From Sinorhizobium glycinis (GTDB lineage Bacteria > Pseudomonadota > Alphaproteobacteria > Rhizobiales > Rhizobiaceae), in NCBI RefSeq assembly GCF_001651865.1, contig NZ_LPUX01000053.1, positions 248,001-312,000 of the forward strand: a stretch of 64,000 nt of DNA. The letters are read 5' to 3'. Positions 18,805 to 27,162 of the stretch are shown in pieces. Under the pieces are notes generated by a model. It was not told where the DNA came from, searched no databases, and was given only the letters and a program-made list of their open reading frames with translations. Both the position numbers and the translations under genes were made by a program. Positions within the stretch are counted from its first letter, which is position 1, and every line of letters starts with the position of its first letter.

Positions 18805-19995
18805 TTACTGCGCCTCGGGCGGCGCACTGGCGGCGTCCGCGGCCGCCTTTGCCGCCTCGGCCGCCTTGTCGGCCTCGAGCTTCCGCCACCGCCGCACATT
18901 GGCATTGTGCTCTTCGAGCGTCGCGGCAAAAACATGCCCGCCCGTCCCGTCGGCGACGAAGTAAAGCTCGGGCGTGCGCGAGGGATTGGCCACCGCTTCC
19001 AGCGCCGCCCTGCCCGGATTTGCGATCGGCGTCGGCGGCAGCCCCTTGATGACATAGGTGTTGTACGGGGTTTCCTTTTCCAGGTCCGACTTCAGGATCG
19101 CCCGGTCGGTTGGTTTACCCTCCCCCCCGAAGATGCCGTAAATGATCGTCGGATCGGACTGCAGGCGCATGCCCTTTTCCAACCGGTTGATGAACACGGA
19201 CGCGACGCGCGGCCGTTCGTCCGCGCGGCCTGTCTCCTTCTCGACGATCGAGGCGAGCGTGACGAACTCCTCGACCGACGTGACCGGCAGTTCCGGATCA
19301 CGCTTGTCCCAGATCTGCTCGACCAGCGCTTTCTGCGACGCAATCATCTGCTGGAGGATTTCGGCGCGCTTGGTGCCGCGGGTGAATTTGTAAGTGTCCG
19401 GCTTAAGCGAGCCTTCGGCCGGCAGTTCCGTCGGCAGGTCGCCGACGAGCACCGGGTCGTCCGCAAGCTTGCGGAACATCTGCTTCACGGTCAGCCCTTC
19501 CGGAAGAGAAACGGCATAGAGGATCGACCTGCCGGATTTCAGGAGTTCCATGATCTCCTGCATCGACGCATGCGCCTTGATCTCGTATTCGCCGGCTTTC
19601 AGCGTTTCGTTGTCGAGATAGGCTTCGGAGACGAAGCGGAACACACGTGCGTCGGTGATGATGTTGTTGCGCTCCAGGTCCTCGGCAATCTGGATGATAC
19701 CGGCTCCGCTGCGAACGATGAAGTTCCTGTTTGCCTCCAAGGGTCCGGCTTTCTCGTATGCATGCATCGCATAGTAGACGGCGCCCGCCGCCGCCAGCGC
19801 CACGAACACGACGACGGTCATCAGGAAATTGAGGAAGATGACAACCTGGCTGCGCGCCTTCCGGGAACGCTTGGGAGGCTCCGGCACCCGCTCCGGTCTC
19901 AGTGCCTCGCTTGCCGATTTCGGAATGATCGGCCCGTTGCTCCCGGTTTCATTGCGGCCGAACTGCGCCGCGCCGCTATCGTTTGAGTCGCTCAC
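18805..19995 (-). CDS. mltG: Endolytic murein transglycosylase
   Basis: 396 residues. MltG cleaves nascent glycan strands next to the inner membrane and releases growing peptidoglycan. A cytosolic basic N terminus (PPKRSRKARS) precedes one membrane helix at ~48-72 (VVIFLNFLMTVVVFVALAAA). The YceG domain follows, with the catalytic glutamate in ASIVEKETGRADE (E ~252) and the conserved end segment ETPYNTYVIKGLPPTPIANPG. The C terminus is an alanine-rich tail. It follows fabF on the same strand after a 290-bp gap, the usual fabF-mltG order. Confidence 0.94.
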   Translation of the reverse strand: MSDSNDSGAAQFGRNETGSNGPIIPKSASEALRPERVPEPPKRSRKARSQVVIFLNFLMTVVVFVALAAAGAVYYAMHAYEKAGPLEANRNFIVRSGAGIIQIAEDLERNNIITDARVFRFVSEAYLDNETLKAGEYEIKAHASMQEIMELLKSGRSILYAVSLPEGLTVKQMFRKLADDPVLVGDLPTELPAEGSLKPDTYKFTRGTKRAEILQQMIASQKALVEQIWDKRDPELPVTSVEEFVTLASIVEKETGRADERPRVASVFINRLEKGMRLQSDPTIIYGIFGGEGKPTDRAILKSDLEKETPYNTYVIKGLPPTPIANPGRAALEAVANPSRTPELYFVADGTGGHVFAATLEEHNANVRRWRKLEADKAAEAAKAAADAASAPPEAQ

Positions 19996-20285
19996 GATTA
20001 TCCCGAATCCGAAACCCGCAATTTCAATCGAGCTGTCGCCGGTGCGAGTTTCGGCTTAGACCGGCGGCGAGCGCAAACGTGCACGAATGTGTCAGAGCAA
20101 TAGATGTTCTACAATTACCAGATATGCCTTGCGCGAACATAGCCAATCGGGGCGATGCCGACACGGCATCTGCCGTCGACAGCATGTAGCGAGCATTGCG
20201 GCAAAAAGCGGGATCAAACACGGATGCGGCAAAGGAATGCGCGAGCGGTATTTCCGCTCACGCTACCGGAGCCGATCCGCCGCTA

Positions 20286-21551
20286 TCAGTCGCCGTTGTA
20301 GCGGCGCAGCACCAGAGATGCATTGGTGCCGCCAAAACCGAAGGAATTCGACAGGGCGACGTTGATCTCGCGCTCGCGGGCAACGTGCGGCACCAGATCG
20401 ATCTTCGTCTCTACCGACGGATTGTCCAGATTGAGGGTCGGCGGAGCGATGTTGTCGCGAATCGCCAGTGCCGAGAAAATGGCCTCGACCGCGCCTGCAG
20501 CCCCGAGCAGATGGCCGATCGCCGATTTCGTCGAAGACATCGAGATCTTCGAAGCGCTGTCGCCGACCAGCCGCTCGACCGCGCCGAGCTCGATCGTGTC
20601 GGCCATGGTGGATGTGCCGTGCGCGTTGATGTAGTCGATGTCGGCTGCCGTCAGGCCCGCGCGCTTCAGCGCCATCTGCATGCAACGGTAGGCGCCGTCG
20701 CCATCCTCCGACGGAGCGGTGATGTGGAAGGCGTCGCCGGAAAGGCCGTAGCCGACCACCTCGGCATAGATCTTGGCGCCACGCGCCTTGGCGTGCTCAA
20801 GTTCCTCAAGGATGACGATGCCGGCGCCCTCGCCCATGACGAAGCCGTCGCGATCGGCATCATAGGGGCGCGATGCCTTTTCCGGATTGTCGTTGTGCTG
20901 AGTCGAGAGTGCCTTGCAGGCGGCAAAGCCGGCCAGCGAAATGCGGCAAATCGGCGATTCGGTGCCGCCCGCCACCATCACGTCGGCGTCACCGAGCGCG
21001 ATCAGGCGGCTCGCGTCGCCGATCGCATGTGCGCCGGTGGAGCAGGCCGTGACCACCGAATGGTTCGGCCCGCGCAATTTGTGACGGATGGAAACCTGGC
21101 CGGAGGCAAGATTGATCAGGCGGCCCGGGATGAAGAAGGGCGAAAGCCGTCGCGGGCCCTTGTCGCGCAGCGTGTAGCCTCCCTCGACGATGCCTTCCAG
21201 GCCGCCGATGCCGGAGCCGATCAGCACGCCGGTCGCAACCTGATCCTCGTCGCTTTCCGGCTTCCAGCCGGCGTCCGCCAGCGCCATGTCGGCGGCGGCC
21301 ATCGCATAGACGATGAAGGGATCGACCTTGCGCTGTTCCTTCGGCTCCATCCAGTCGTCGGCATTGTAGGTGCCGTCGGAGCCGTCACCGAAGGGGATGC
21401 GACAGGCGATCTTGGCGGGGAGGTCTTCGACCTCGAACTCGGTGACCCTGCGCGCCGCATTGCCGCCGGCGATAAGCCGCGACCAGCTAGCCTCGGTTCC
21501 GCAACCCAAAGGAGATACCATGCCGGTACCGGTGATAACGACACGTCTCAT
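20286..21551 (-). CDS. fabF: 3-oxoacyl-ACP synthase II
   Basis: 421 residues. It condenses acyl-ACP with malonyl-ACP in fatty-acid elongation. The nucleophile is C170 in VVTACSTGAHAIG, with catalytic histidines in NAHGTSTMADT and GHLLGAAGAVEA. The start MRRVVITGTGMVSPLG matches the family. An ATG two codons upstream (21557, MGMRR...) has a slightly better-spaced GGGTGG and cannot be excluded. It lies downstream of acpP on the same strand, separated by GC-rich hairpins, as part of the fabD-fabG-acpP-fabF cluster. Confidence 0.96.
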   Translation of the reverse strand: MRRVVITGTGMVSPLGCGTEASWSRLIAGGNAARRVTEFEVEDLPAKIACRIPFGDGSDGTYNADDWMEPKEQRKVDPFIVYAMAAADMALADAGWKPESDEDQVATGVLIGSGIGGLEGIVEGGYTLRDKGPRRLSPFFIPGRLINLASGQVSIRHKLRGPNHSVVTACSTGAHAIGDASRLIALGDADVMVAGGTESPICRISLAGFAACKALSTQHNDNPEKASRPYDADRDGFVMGEGAGIVILEELEHAKARGAKIYAEVVGYGLSGDAFHITAPSEDGDGAYRCMQMALKRAGLTAADIDYINAHGTSTMADTIELGAVERLVGDSASKISMSSTKSAIGHLLGAAGAVEAIFSALAIRDNIAPPTLNLDNPSVETKIDLVPHVAREREINVALSNSFGFGGTNASLVLRRYNGD

Positions 21552-21719
21552 GCCCATGATCCACCCTGAACGTTCCATTCCGGAGCTGAACCGGTACGCG
21601 TTCGACGAGCCCGATCCCTGCATCCCTTGCAGCTTTGACGATCAGAGGGAAAGGCGGGAGCGCTTTGCTGATCGCGACCCGCAATCTCGGCGGGCCAGCC
21701 CACATCCCCAGGGCTGTAC

Positions 21720-21759
21720 GGGCCGCGCGTTGCGGCCCGCCGGGCGGCCTTGAGGCCGC
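21720..21759 (-). terminator. Paired GC-rich hairpins between acpP and fabF
   Basis: Two adjacent perfect stems follow the acpP stop: GCGGCC-TTGA-GGCCGC (21744-21759, with flanking pairs) and GGGCCGC-GCGTT-GCGGCCC (21720-21738). There is no U-run, so they may attenuate or protect the 3' end of the abundant acpP message rather than terminate fully. Confidence 0.5.
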
Positions 21760-21767
21760 AGCGACGA

Positions 21768-22004
21768 TTAGGCCTGGGCCTTTTCGATGAACTTGACGGC
21801 GTCGCCGACGGTCAGGATCGAATCGGCCGCGTCGTCCGGGATCTCGACGCCGAACTCTTCTTCGAAGGCCATGACCAGTTCGACCGTGTCGAGCGAGTCC
21901 GCGCCGAGGTCATCGATGAAGCTTGCGCCTTCGCTCACTTTTTCGGCATCGACGCCAAGATGATCAATAACAATTTTCTTCACGCGTTCTGCGATATCGC
22001 TCAT
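21768..22004 (-). CDS. acpP: Acyl carrier protein
   Basis: 78 residues, acidic, all-helical. The phosphopantetheine attachment site is S37 in [20 protein letters not shown]. It carries the growing acyl chain for fabD, fabG and fabF, which flank it. ATG at 22004 is preceded by GAGGAAC and starts the typical [12 protein letters not shown]; longer in-frame upstream reading is not homologous. Confidence 0.97.
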   Translation of the reverse strand: MSDIAERVKKIVIDHLGVDAEKVSEGASFIDDLGADSLDTVELVMAFEEEFGVEIPDDAADSILTVGDAVKFIEKAQA

Positions 22005-22342
22005 GTCGGAGTTCCTCGACCTTCGTTTTCTCTGCGGCGCCTTTCTTGGCGCCGGTACTCGTTCACGCCTGATAGACCAAGATGGCCCACCGGGCAATCC
22101 ATTCAACCGAAACCGCGGAAACCCGTGGCAGCAGAGGCTGCCGGACACCTGGCCGGACCGGTCGACTGCGCACAGTCATGGCCCGATTAACACGGTTTAG
22201 GTCTGCCGCAAAGTCCGAAATTGCCCGACATTCGCTTGCTCAACATTGAATTTCAGGCATTTGGCATCAAGGTGCAGAGGCGCTGACCGAGCGTCCGGCG
22301 GCGGGTTGCGGGTTGCACCACCCAACCGCCGAAAACCGCGGG
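22005..22342. other. fabG-acpP intergenic region (338 bp) with a hairpin in the acpP leader
   Basis: No gene is seen. It presumably contains the strong acpP promoter, but I find no unambiguous -35/-10 pair. A perfect 7-bp stem, CGGCGCC-TTTCTT-GGCGCCG (22035-22054), sits about 30 nt before the acpP ATG in the expected leader RNA. Confidence 0.45.
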
Positions 22343-23080
22343 TCAGATCATCGCCATGCCGCCATTGACGTGAATGGTCTGGCCAGTGACGTAGCCCGCC
22401 TCGTTGGAAGCAAGATAGGCGACCGCAGAGGCGACTTCCGCACCGCTTCCCATCCGGCGCATCGGGATCGCCGCCATGATGCCTTCCTTCTGCTTGTCGT
22501 TCAGCTTGCCCGTCATCGCACTCTCGATGAAGCCCGGCGCCACGCAATTGACCGTGACGTTGCGGGTGGCGATCTCCTGGGCGAGCGACTTGGAGAAGCC
22601 GATCATGCCGGCCTTCGACGCGCAATAGTTGGCCTGGCCCGGGTTGCCGGTCACACCGACGACCGAAGTGATGTTGACGATGCGGCCGAAGCGCCGGCGC
22701 ATCATCGGATGCGTCAGCTCACGGGTCAGCCGGAAGACGGCCGTCAGGTTGACCTCCAGGACATTGTCCCAGTCGTCGTCGCTCATGCGAACGAAAAGGC
22801 CGTCCTTGGTGATGCCGGCATTGTTGACGAGGATGTCCACCCCGCCGAGTTCGGCCTCCGCCTTCTCGCCGAGCGCCTTGACGTCGGCACGATCGGAAAG
22901 ATTTGCCGGGAAGATCTGGACACGCTCGCCGAGCGTATTGGCGAGCGCCTCGAGCTTCTCGACGCGGGTGCCGTGGAGGCCGACGATGGCGCCTTGGGTA
23001 TGCAGCATGCGGGCGATCTCCTCGCCGATGCCACCGGATGCGCCGGTAACGAGAGCCTTGCGGCCGGAAAGATCGAACAT
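22343..23080 (-). CDS. fabG: 3-oxoacyl-ACP reductase
   Basis: 245 residues, a short-chain dehydrogenase that reduces beta-ketoacyl-ACP with NADPH. It has the cofactor motif TGASGGIG (12-19), NNAG (86-89), and the catalytic set S139, Y152 and K156 in ANYCASKAG. The C terminus VNGGMAMI is the FabG tetramer end. It lies 25 bp downstream of fabD. Confidence 0.96.
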   Translation of the reverse strand: MFDLSGRKALVTGASGGIGEEIARMLHTQGAIVGLHGTRVEKLEALANTLGERVQIFPANLSDRADVKALGEKAEAELGGVDILVNNAGITKDGLFVRMSDDDWDNVLEVNLTAVFRLTRELTHPMMRRRFGRIVNITSVVGVTGNPGQANYCASKAGMIGFSKSLAQEIATRNVTVNCVAPGFIESAMTGKLNDKQKEGIMAAIPMRRMGSGAEVASAVAYLASNEAGYVTGQTIHVNGGMAMI

Positions 23081-23105
23081 GGATTTCTCCCTTGTGATTG
23101 AGGCG

Positions 23106-24050
23106 CTAGGCCAGAAGGGCGGCTAGCGCCGCGTCGATATCGGCGGGCGTATTGACGGCAATGCCGTTGACAGCCTTGTCGATCCGCCGGGCAAGCCCGG
23201 TCAGCACCTTGCCCGAGCCGATCTCATAGAGTGTCGTCACATCGTTGGCGGCGAACCACTGAACCGTTTCGCGCCAGCGCACCTGGCCGGTCACCTGCTC
23301 GACCAGCAGCCGGGCGATCTCGCCCGCATCGCTGACCGGGGCGGCCAGCACGTTGGCGACGACCGGCACGACCGGGTCGCGTTTCTCGACCTTGGAAAGG
23401 GCTTCGCGCATGGCCTCAGCGGCAGGCGCCATCAGGGCGGAATGGAAGGGAGCCGAGACCGGCAGCATCAGGGCGCGCTTGGCACCCTTTTCAGAAGCGA
23501 GTGCGGCCGCCTTTTCCACGGCCTGCTTCTCGCCCGATATCACCAGCTGTCCGCCGCCGTTGTCGTTGGCGATCTGGCAAGCACCGAACGACGACGCTTC
23601 GCGACAGACCGCTTCGACATCCGCGTGCTCCAGGCCGATGATTGCCGCCATCGCGCCCTTGCCGACCGGGACGGCCGCCTGCATCGCATTGCCGCGTATG
23701 CGCAGCAGCCGCGCCGTATCGGCAAGCGAAAAGGTTCCGGCGGCACAGAGCGCCGAATACTCGCCGAGCGAGTGGCCGGCGACAAAGGAGACCTTGCTCC
23801 TGAGATCGAGCCCCTTGGCCTCGAGCACCCGGATCACGGCGATCGAGACCGCCATCAGCGCCGGCTGTGCATTCGCCGTCAGCGTCAAGACCTCCTCCGG
23901 GCCGTTCCACATGGTGTCGGAAAGCTTCTCGCCCAGCGCGTCGTCGACTTCGGCGAAAACGGCAGCGGCCTCCGGAAAGGCTTCGGCCAGTTCCTTGCCC
24001 ATGCCGACAGCCTGACTGCCCTGACCGGGGAACGTGAATGCAATGTTCAT
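23106..24050 (-). CDS. fabD: Malonyl-CoA:ACP transacylase
   Basis: 314 residues. It transfers malonyl from CoA to ACP. Landmarks are FPGQGSQAVGMG near the N terminus, the active-site serine S94 in GHSLGEYSAL (92-101), and VSAPFHSALM containing the catalytic histidine. It is the first gene of the minus-strand fab cluster and is divergent from the aldo/keto reductase. Confidence 0.96.
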   Translation of the reverse strand: MNIAFTFPGQGSQAVGMGKELAEAFPEAAAVFAEVDDALGEKLSDTMWNGPEEVLTLTANAQPALMAVSIAVIRVLEAKGLDLRSKVSFVAGHSLGEYSALCAAGTFSLADTARLLRIRGNAMQAAVPVGKGAMAAIIGLEHADVEAVCREASSFGACQIANDNGGGQLVISGEKQAVEKAAALASEKGAKRALMLPVSAPFHSALMAPAAEAMREALSKVEKRDPVVPVVANVLAAPVSDAGEIARLLVEQVTGQVRWRETVQWFAANDVTTLYEIGSGKVLTGLARRIDKAVNGIAVNTPADIDAALAALLA

Positions 24051-24379
24051 CAGGAGTGCCCTTCCCTGGATCTCGACGGGCGATCTTCGGGCTCGTCGCT
24101 ATCTGCTCTCTTGGTGTCGGAGCGGCATGCAGGCGATGACCGCCCGACTTTCTTACTCCGCCCGCCTTTTCCTCTCCATTCACATTCCTGAACGGCGAGT
24201 CAAGCGCACGGCTATGCCCGTTGCGGGCTTTTGCCCTTGATCTTCGACAACCAAGGCTTAAGTTTGCCCCGCAACGCCGCACGCACCCGATACCTCCAGG
24301 TTGCGGCATCACCCTATTCGAGGGCGGCGCGCCTTTTCCTCCCGCGGCGCGTTTCCGCCTGCACAAGGAACGTCACCGC
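24051..24379. other. Divergent fabD / aldo-keto reductase intergenic region
   Basis: 329 bp without a convincing gene. It must contain both promoters, but no strong palindrome or consensus promoter stands out. Confidence 0.4.
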
Positions 24380-25423
24380 ATGCGCTACAACACACTCGGC
24401 CGCACCGGCATAAAGGTTTCCGAAATCTGCCTCGGCACGATGACCTGGGGCTCACAGAACACACCGATCGAAGCCCACGGGCAGCTCGACTATGCCATCG
24501 AACGCGGCGTCAACTTCATCGACACCGCCGAACTTTATCCGACGACGCCGCTTTCGGCCGAAACCTATGGCAATACCGAGCGCATCATCGGCGACTGGCT
24601 GGCAGGCCGTCGGCGGCGCGACGACGTAGTGCTTGCCACGAAGGTTGCCGGCCCCGGCCGTCCCTATATCCGCAACGGCGGGCCGATGACGCCGGAAGGC
24701 ATAGACGAAGCCCTCGACGCGAGCCTCAAGCGGCTGAAGACCGACTATGTCGATCTGTATCAGCTCCACTGGCCGAACCGCGGCCACTACCACTTCCGCA
24801 ACGCCTGGTCCTACGACCCGTCGCGGCAGGACAAGGAGCATGTCGCCGCCGATCTGAAGGCCATTCTCGACAAGCTCGGCGACCTCGTGAAGGCCGGCAA
24901 GGTCCGCGCCATCGGCCTTTCGAACGATACCGCCTGGGGCACGATGAAGATGCTCGACCTGTCCGAGCGACATGGCCTGCCGCGCGTCGCCACCATCCAG
25001 AACGAATACAATCTGCTTTACCGACCCTACGACCTCGATCTCGCCGAACTGTCGCATCATGAAGATGTCGGGCTGCTTGCCTATTCGCCGCTCGCGGCCG
25101 GCCTTCTGACGGGCAAATATCTGGACGGGGCAAGGCCCGCGGGGTCGCGCCTGTCGATCAACGGCGATCTCGGCGGCCGCTTCACGCCGCATCAGGAGCC
25201 GGCGGTCGCCGCCTATGTGGCGCTTGCGCGCGAGCATGGACTCAATCCAGCGCAGATGGCGCTCGCCTTCTGCCTGACGCGGCCGTTCATGGCGTCCGTC
25301 ATCATCGGCGCAACATCGATCCCGCAGCTCAAGACCGATATCAGCGCCGCCGACGTGACCCTGTCGCAGGATGTGCTGAATGGAATTCGCCGCCTGCATC
25401 GGCTCTATCCGGCGCCGATCTGA
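24380..25423 (+). CDS. Aldo/keto reductase, Tas family
   Basis: 347 residues, an NADPH-dependent TIM-barrel reductase. The length and many segments match E. coli Tas (346 residues): LGRTGIKVSEICLGTMTWG, the active-site region INFIDTAELYP with Asp and Tyr, KRLKTDYVDLYQLHWP, GLSNDTAWGTMK, and VATIQNEYNLL. The Asp-Tyr-Lys-His catalytic set appears intact (lysine in LATKVAGPG, histidine in QLHWP). The physiological substrate is unknown. ATG at 24380 starts the conserved MRYNTLGRT. A palindromic repeat lies 22 bp downstream. Confidence 0.92.
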   Translation: MRYNTLGRTGIKVSEICLGTMTWGSQNTPIEAHGQLDYAIERGVNFIDTAELYPTTPLSAETYGNTERIIGDWLAGRRRRDDVVLATKVAGPGRPYIRNGGPMTPEGIDEALDASLKRLKTDYVDLYQLHWPNRGHYHFRNAWSYDPSRQDKEHVAADLKAILDKLGDLVKAGKVRAIGLSNDTAWGTMKMLDLSERHGLPRVATIQNEYNLLYRPYDLDLAELSHHEDVGLLAYSPLAAGLLTGKYLDGARPAGSRLSINGDLGGRFTPHQEPAVAAYVALAREHGLNPAQMALAFCLTRPFMASVIIGATSIPQLKTDISAADVTLSQDVLNGIRRLHRLYPAPI

Positions 25424-25445
25424 GCGACGCCGTCTCTGCTCGGGA

Positions 25446-25552
25446 CTACTGCATGTTTCCTTGAATCGTAGCCGATTTCAGGACAAAAACATGCAGCAAT
25501 TCACAGTGCTACAGCGACCTTTGTGCGTCTGATAAGACGCACGGCGCTGTAG
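25446..25552 (+). repeat. Two-palindrome mosaic repeat, copy (b)
   Basis: Left palindrome: CTACTGCATGTTTCCTTGAA ... ACAAAAACATGCAGCA, containing the inner pair AATCG..CGATT. Right palindrome: CTACAGCG..TTTGTGCGTCTGATAAGACGCAC..GGCGCTGTAG. Five other copies are in this window. It separates the aldo/keto reductase from the convergent copper-storage-type gene, and may act as a bidirectional terminator or RNA stabiliser. Confidence 0.85.
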
Positions 25553-25563
25553 GGAACCACATC

Positions 25564-25896
25564 TCAGGCTGCCATCTGACGGCAGCTTTCGGCGCAGCGC
25601 TGGCAGGCGTCGACGCATTCGGCCATGTCGCCGATGCGTTCGCAGTCAGCTGCGCATTCGCCGCAGATTTCTGCACATTCGGCGCAGACATGCCGGTGAT
25701 GGGGCGTTCCGATCAGCATGAAATGCGCCGACGTCCGGCAGATCTCGGCGCAGGCCATCATCAGCCGGAAATGATCTGGCTCCGTGTGCTTGCCGCCCGC
25801 CTCCAGGCAATGGTTCATCGCCGTCGAAAGACAGGCACGGTAGCAGGCGAGGCAATTCTCTATGCACTCCTGCATCTTCGGATCGATGTGGTGCAT
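25564..25896 (-). CDS. Cysteine-rich four-helix-bundle copper-binding (Csp-like) protein
   Basis: 110 residues with 16 cysteines, many in CxxxC or CxxC spacing along predicted helices (QECIENCLACYRACLS, MMACAEICR, HVCAECAEICGECAADCE, AECVDACQRCAESC). This is the DUF326/Csp pattern in which thiolates line the core of a four-helix bundle and store many Cu(I) ions. There is no signal peptide, so it resembles the cytosolic Csp3 type. Start ATG 25896 (MHHIDPKMQEC) has AGGAGAAGAC just upstream. Metal storage is inferred from family resemblance. No metal-responsive regulator is adjacent. Confidence 0.88.
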   Translation of the reverse strand: MHHIDPKMQECIENCLACYRACLSTAMNHCLEAGGKHTEPDHFRLMMACAEICRTSAHFMLIGTPHHRHVCAECAEICGECAADCERIGDMAECVDACQRCAESCRQMAA

Positions 25897-25999
25897 TGTC
25901 TTCTCCTGTGGTTTCCAACGAGGAGCCAACAAGGAAGGGGGGCCATTGTTCCGCAACTTTGCGCCTCGGCGGCTTCGCGCACGATCTTCCGATGACGCC

Positions 26000-26027
26000 T
26001 TGCATTTCGGCCAAAAATCCGTATAAG
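26000..26027 (+). promoter_or_regulatory. Probable sigma-70 promoter of the rpsF operon
   Basis: TTGCAT (26000-26005), a 16-bp spacer, then TATAAG (26022-26027). It lies about 220 bp before rpsF and just before the structured leader. It is the best promoter-like pair in this gap; no transcript evidence is available. Confidence 0.55.
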
Positions 26028-26160
26028 CGCGCTGTTCGAAACGCCCGGTCTTCTGGCTGGTGGCTGAACGGAGGGCCGGCTTCCATCCCGGAGGCCGCCA
26101 GGAACGACAAGCTGTTCCGGCCTCCCGTGTCTCCGCTCTCGACCGTCTCGATACAACACT

Positions 26161-26224
26161 TTCTTGCCGGCTCATCTGAGCCAATAAGAACAGTCGTTGA
26201 GGCTTAGCCGCCGAGGTCCGGGCT
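26161..26224 (+). promoter_or_regulatory. Structured rpsF leader, candidate S6:S18 autoregulatory site
   Basis: Hairpin 1 (26161-26190): outer TTCTT/AAGAA and inner GGCTC-ATCT-GAGCC. Element 2 (26206-26224): AGCC and GGCT flank GCCGAGGTCCG, exposing a CCG. Many bacteria control rpsF-rpsR by S6:S18 binding a CCG-containing hairpin in the leader; the position just before rpsF fits that. The identification is an inference from position and a short motif. Confidence 0.4.
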
Positions 26225-26250
26225 GACTAATGCAAGAAAGGCAAGCCACA

Positions 26251-26700
26251 ATGGCTCTTTATGAACACGTATTCCTGGCACGGCAGGACATCACGCCGCA
26301 GCAGGTCGACGCCCTCGTCGAACAGTACAAGGGTGTCATCGAAGCGAACGGCGGCAAGGTCGGCCGCGTCGAGAACTGGGGCCTGAAGTCCCTCACCTAC
26401 CGCATCAAGAAGAACCGCAAGGCTCACTACGTCCTCATGGACATCGATGCTCCGGCACCGGCAGTCCACGAAGTCGAGCGCCAGATGCGCATCAACGAAG
26501 ACGTCCTGCGCTACATGACGATCGCCGTCGAGAAGCACGAGGAAGGCCCGTCCGCGATGATGCAGAAGCGCGACCGTGACGACCGTCCGCGCCGCGACGG
26601 CGACCGTCCGGACCGTGGTGGTTTCGGTGACCGTGGTCCGCGTCCGGACCGTGGCGATCGTGAAGACCGTCCGCGCCGCCCGCGCGAAGACCGCGCGTAA
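26251..26700 (+). CDS. rpsF: 30S ribosomal protein S6
   Basis: 149 residues. It binds the central domain of 16S rRNA as a heterodimer with S18. The ~95-residue core is typical ([20 protein letters not shown] ... [26 protein letters not shown] ... [12 protein letters not shown]). After ~residue 108 comes a low-complexity tail of Asp/Arg/Pro/Gly repeats ([20 protein letters not shown]), an extension common in alphaproteobacteria. I chose ATG 26251 for the family N terminus; AAAGG lies ~10 nt upstream. rpsR follows after 24 bp. Confidence 0.97.
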   Translation: MALYEHVFLARQDITPQQVDALVEQYKGVIEANGGKVGRVENWGLKSLTYRIKKNRKAHYVLMDIDAPAPAVHEVERQMRINEDVLRYMTIAVEKHEEGPSAMMQKRDRDDRPRRDGDRPDRGGFGDRGPRPDRGDREDRPRRPREDRA

Positions 26701-26724
26701 CCCGAAGCCTAGGAGATCAAGACA

Positions 26725-26973
26725 ATGGCTGAAGTTTCTTCCGCTCCGGTACGCCGCCCCTTCCACCGTCGCCGCAAGACCTGCCCCTTCTCGGGCGCAA
26801 ACGCTCCGCGGATCGACTACAAGGACGTTCGCCTCCTGCAGCGCTACATTTCCGAGCGCGGCAAGATCGTTCCGTCCCGCATCACGGCCGTTTCCCAGAA
26901 GAAGCAGCGCGAACTCGCCCAGGCGATCAAGCGTGCACGCTTCCTCGGCCTGCTGCCCTACGTCGTATCGTAA
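26725..26973 (+). CDS. rpsR: 30S ribosomal protein S18
   Basis: 82 residues, basic, partner of S6. Family landmarks are [33 protein letters not shown] and the C-terminal [26 protein letters not shown] precedes the ATG. It is second gene of the rpsF operon and is followed by a strong inverted repeat before the DUF2232 gene. Confidence 0.97.
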   Translation: MAEVSSAPVRRPFHRRRKTCPFSGANAPRIDYKDVRLLQRYISERGKIVPSRITAVSQKKQRELAQAIKRARFLGLLPYVVS

Positions 26974-27017
26974 GGCTTTCTCTCCGTTGGTCGCCTGACT
27001 CAACGGTAACCGACTCC

Positions 27018-27054
27018 GCGTCAAGCCGCATCCTTCGGGTGAGCGGCTTGACGC
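27018..27054 (+). other. Perfect 12-bp inverted repeat after rpsR
   Basis: GCGTCAAGCCGC (27018-27029) pairs with GCGGCTTGACGC (27043-27054) across a 13-nt loop. No U-run follows (CTCCCTT). It could reduce read-through from rpsR or protect the 3' end of the rpsF-rpsR message. Confidence 0.6.
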
Positions 27055-27162
27055 CTCCCTTCCGCGGTGGGCGCGGATCGGAACCGGCGCGAAAAGCGCC
27101 AAATCCCATGTTGGGGCAGCAAAGGCGCGCCCCTAACTGCCCTTGCAGCAGGACAGCGAACG

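Noticed and set aside
25897-25960. CueR-type operator upstream of the copper-storage-type gene
   Set aside because: Loose TTCC..GGAA symmetry is present but spacing does not fit a MerR-family promoter.
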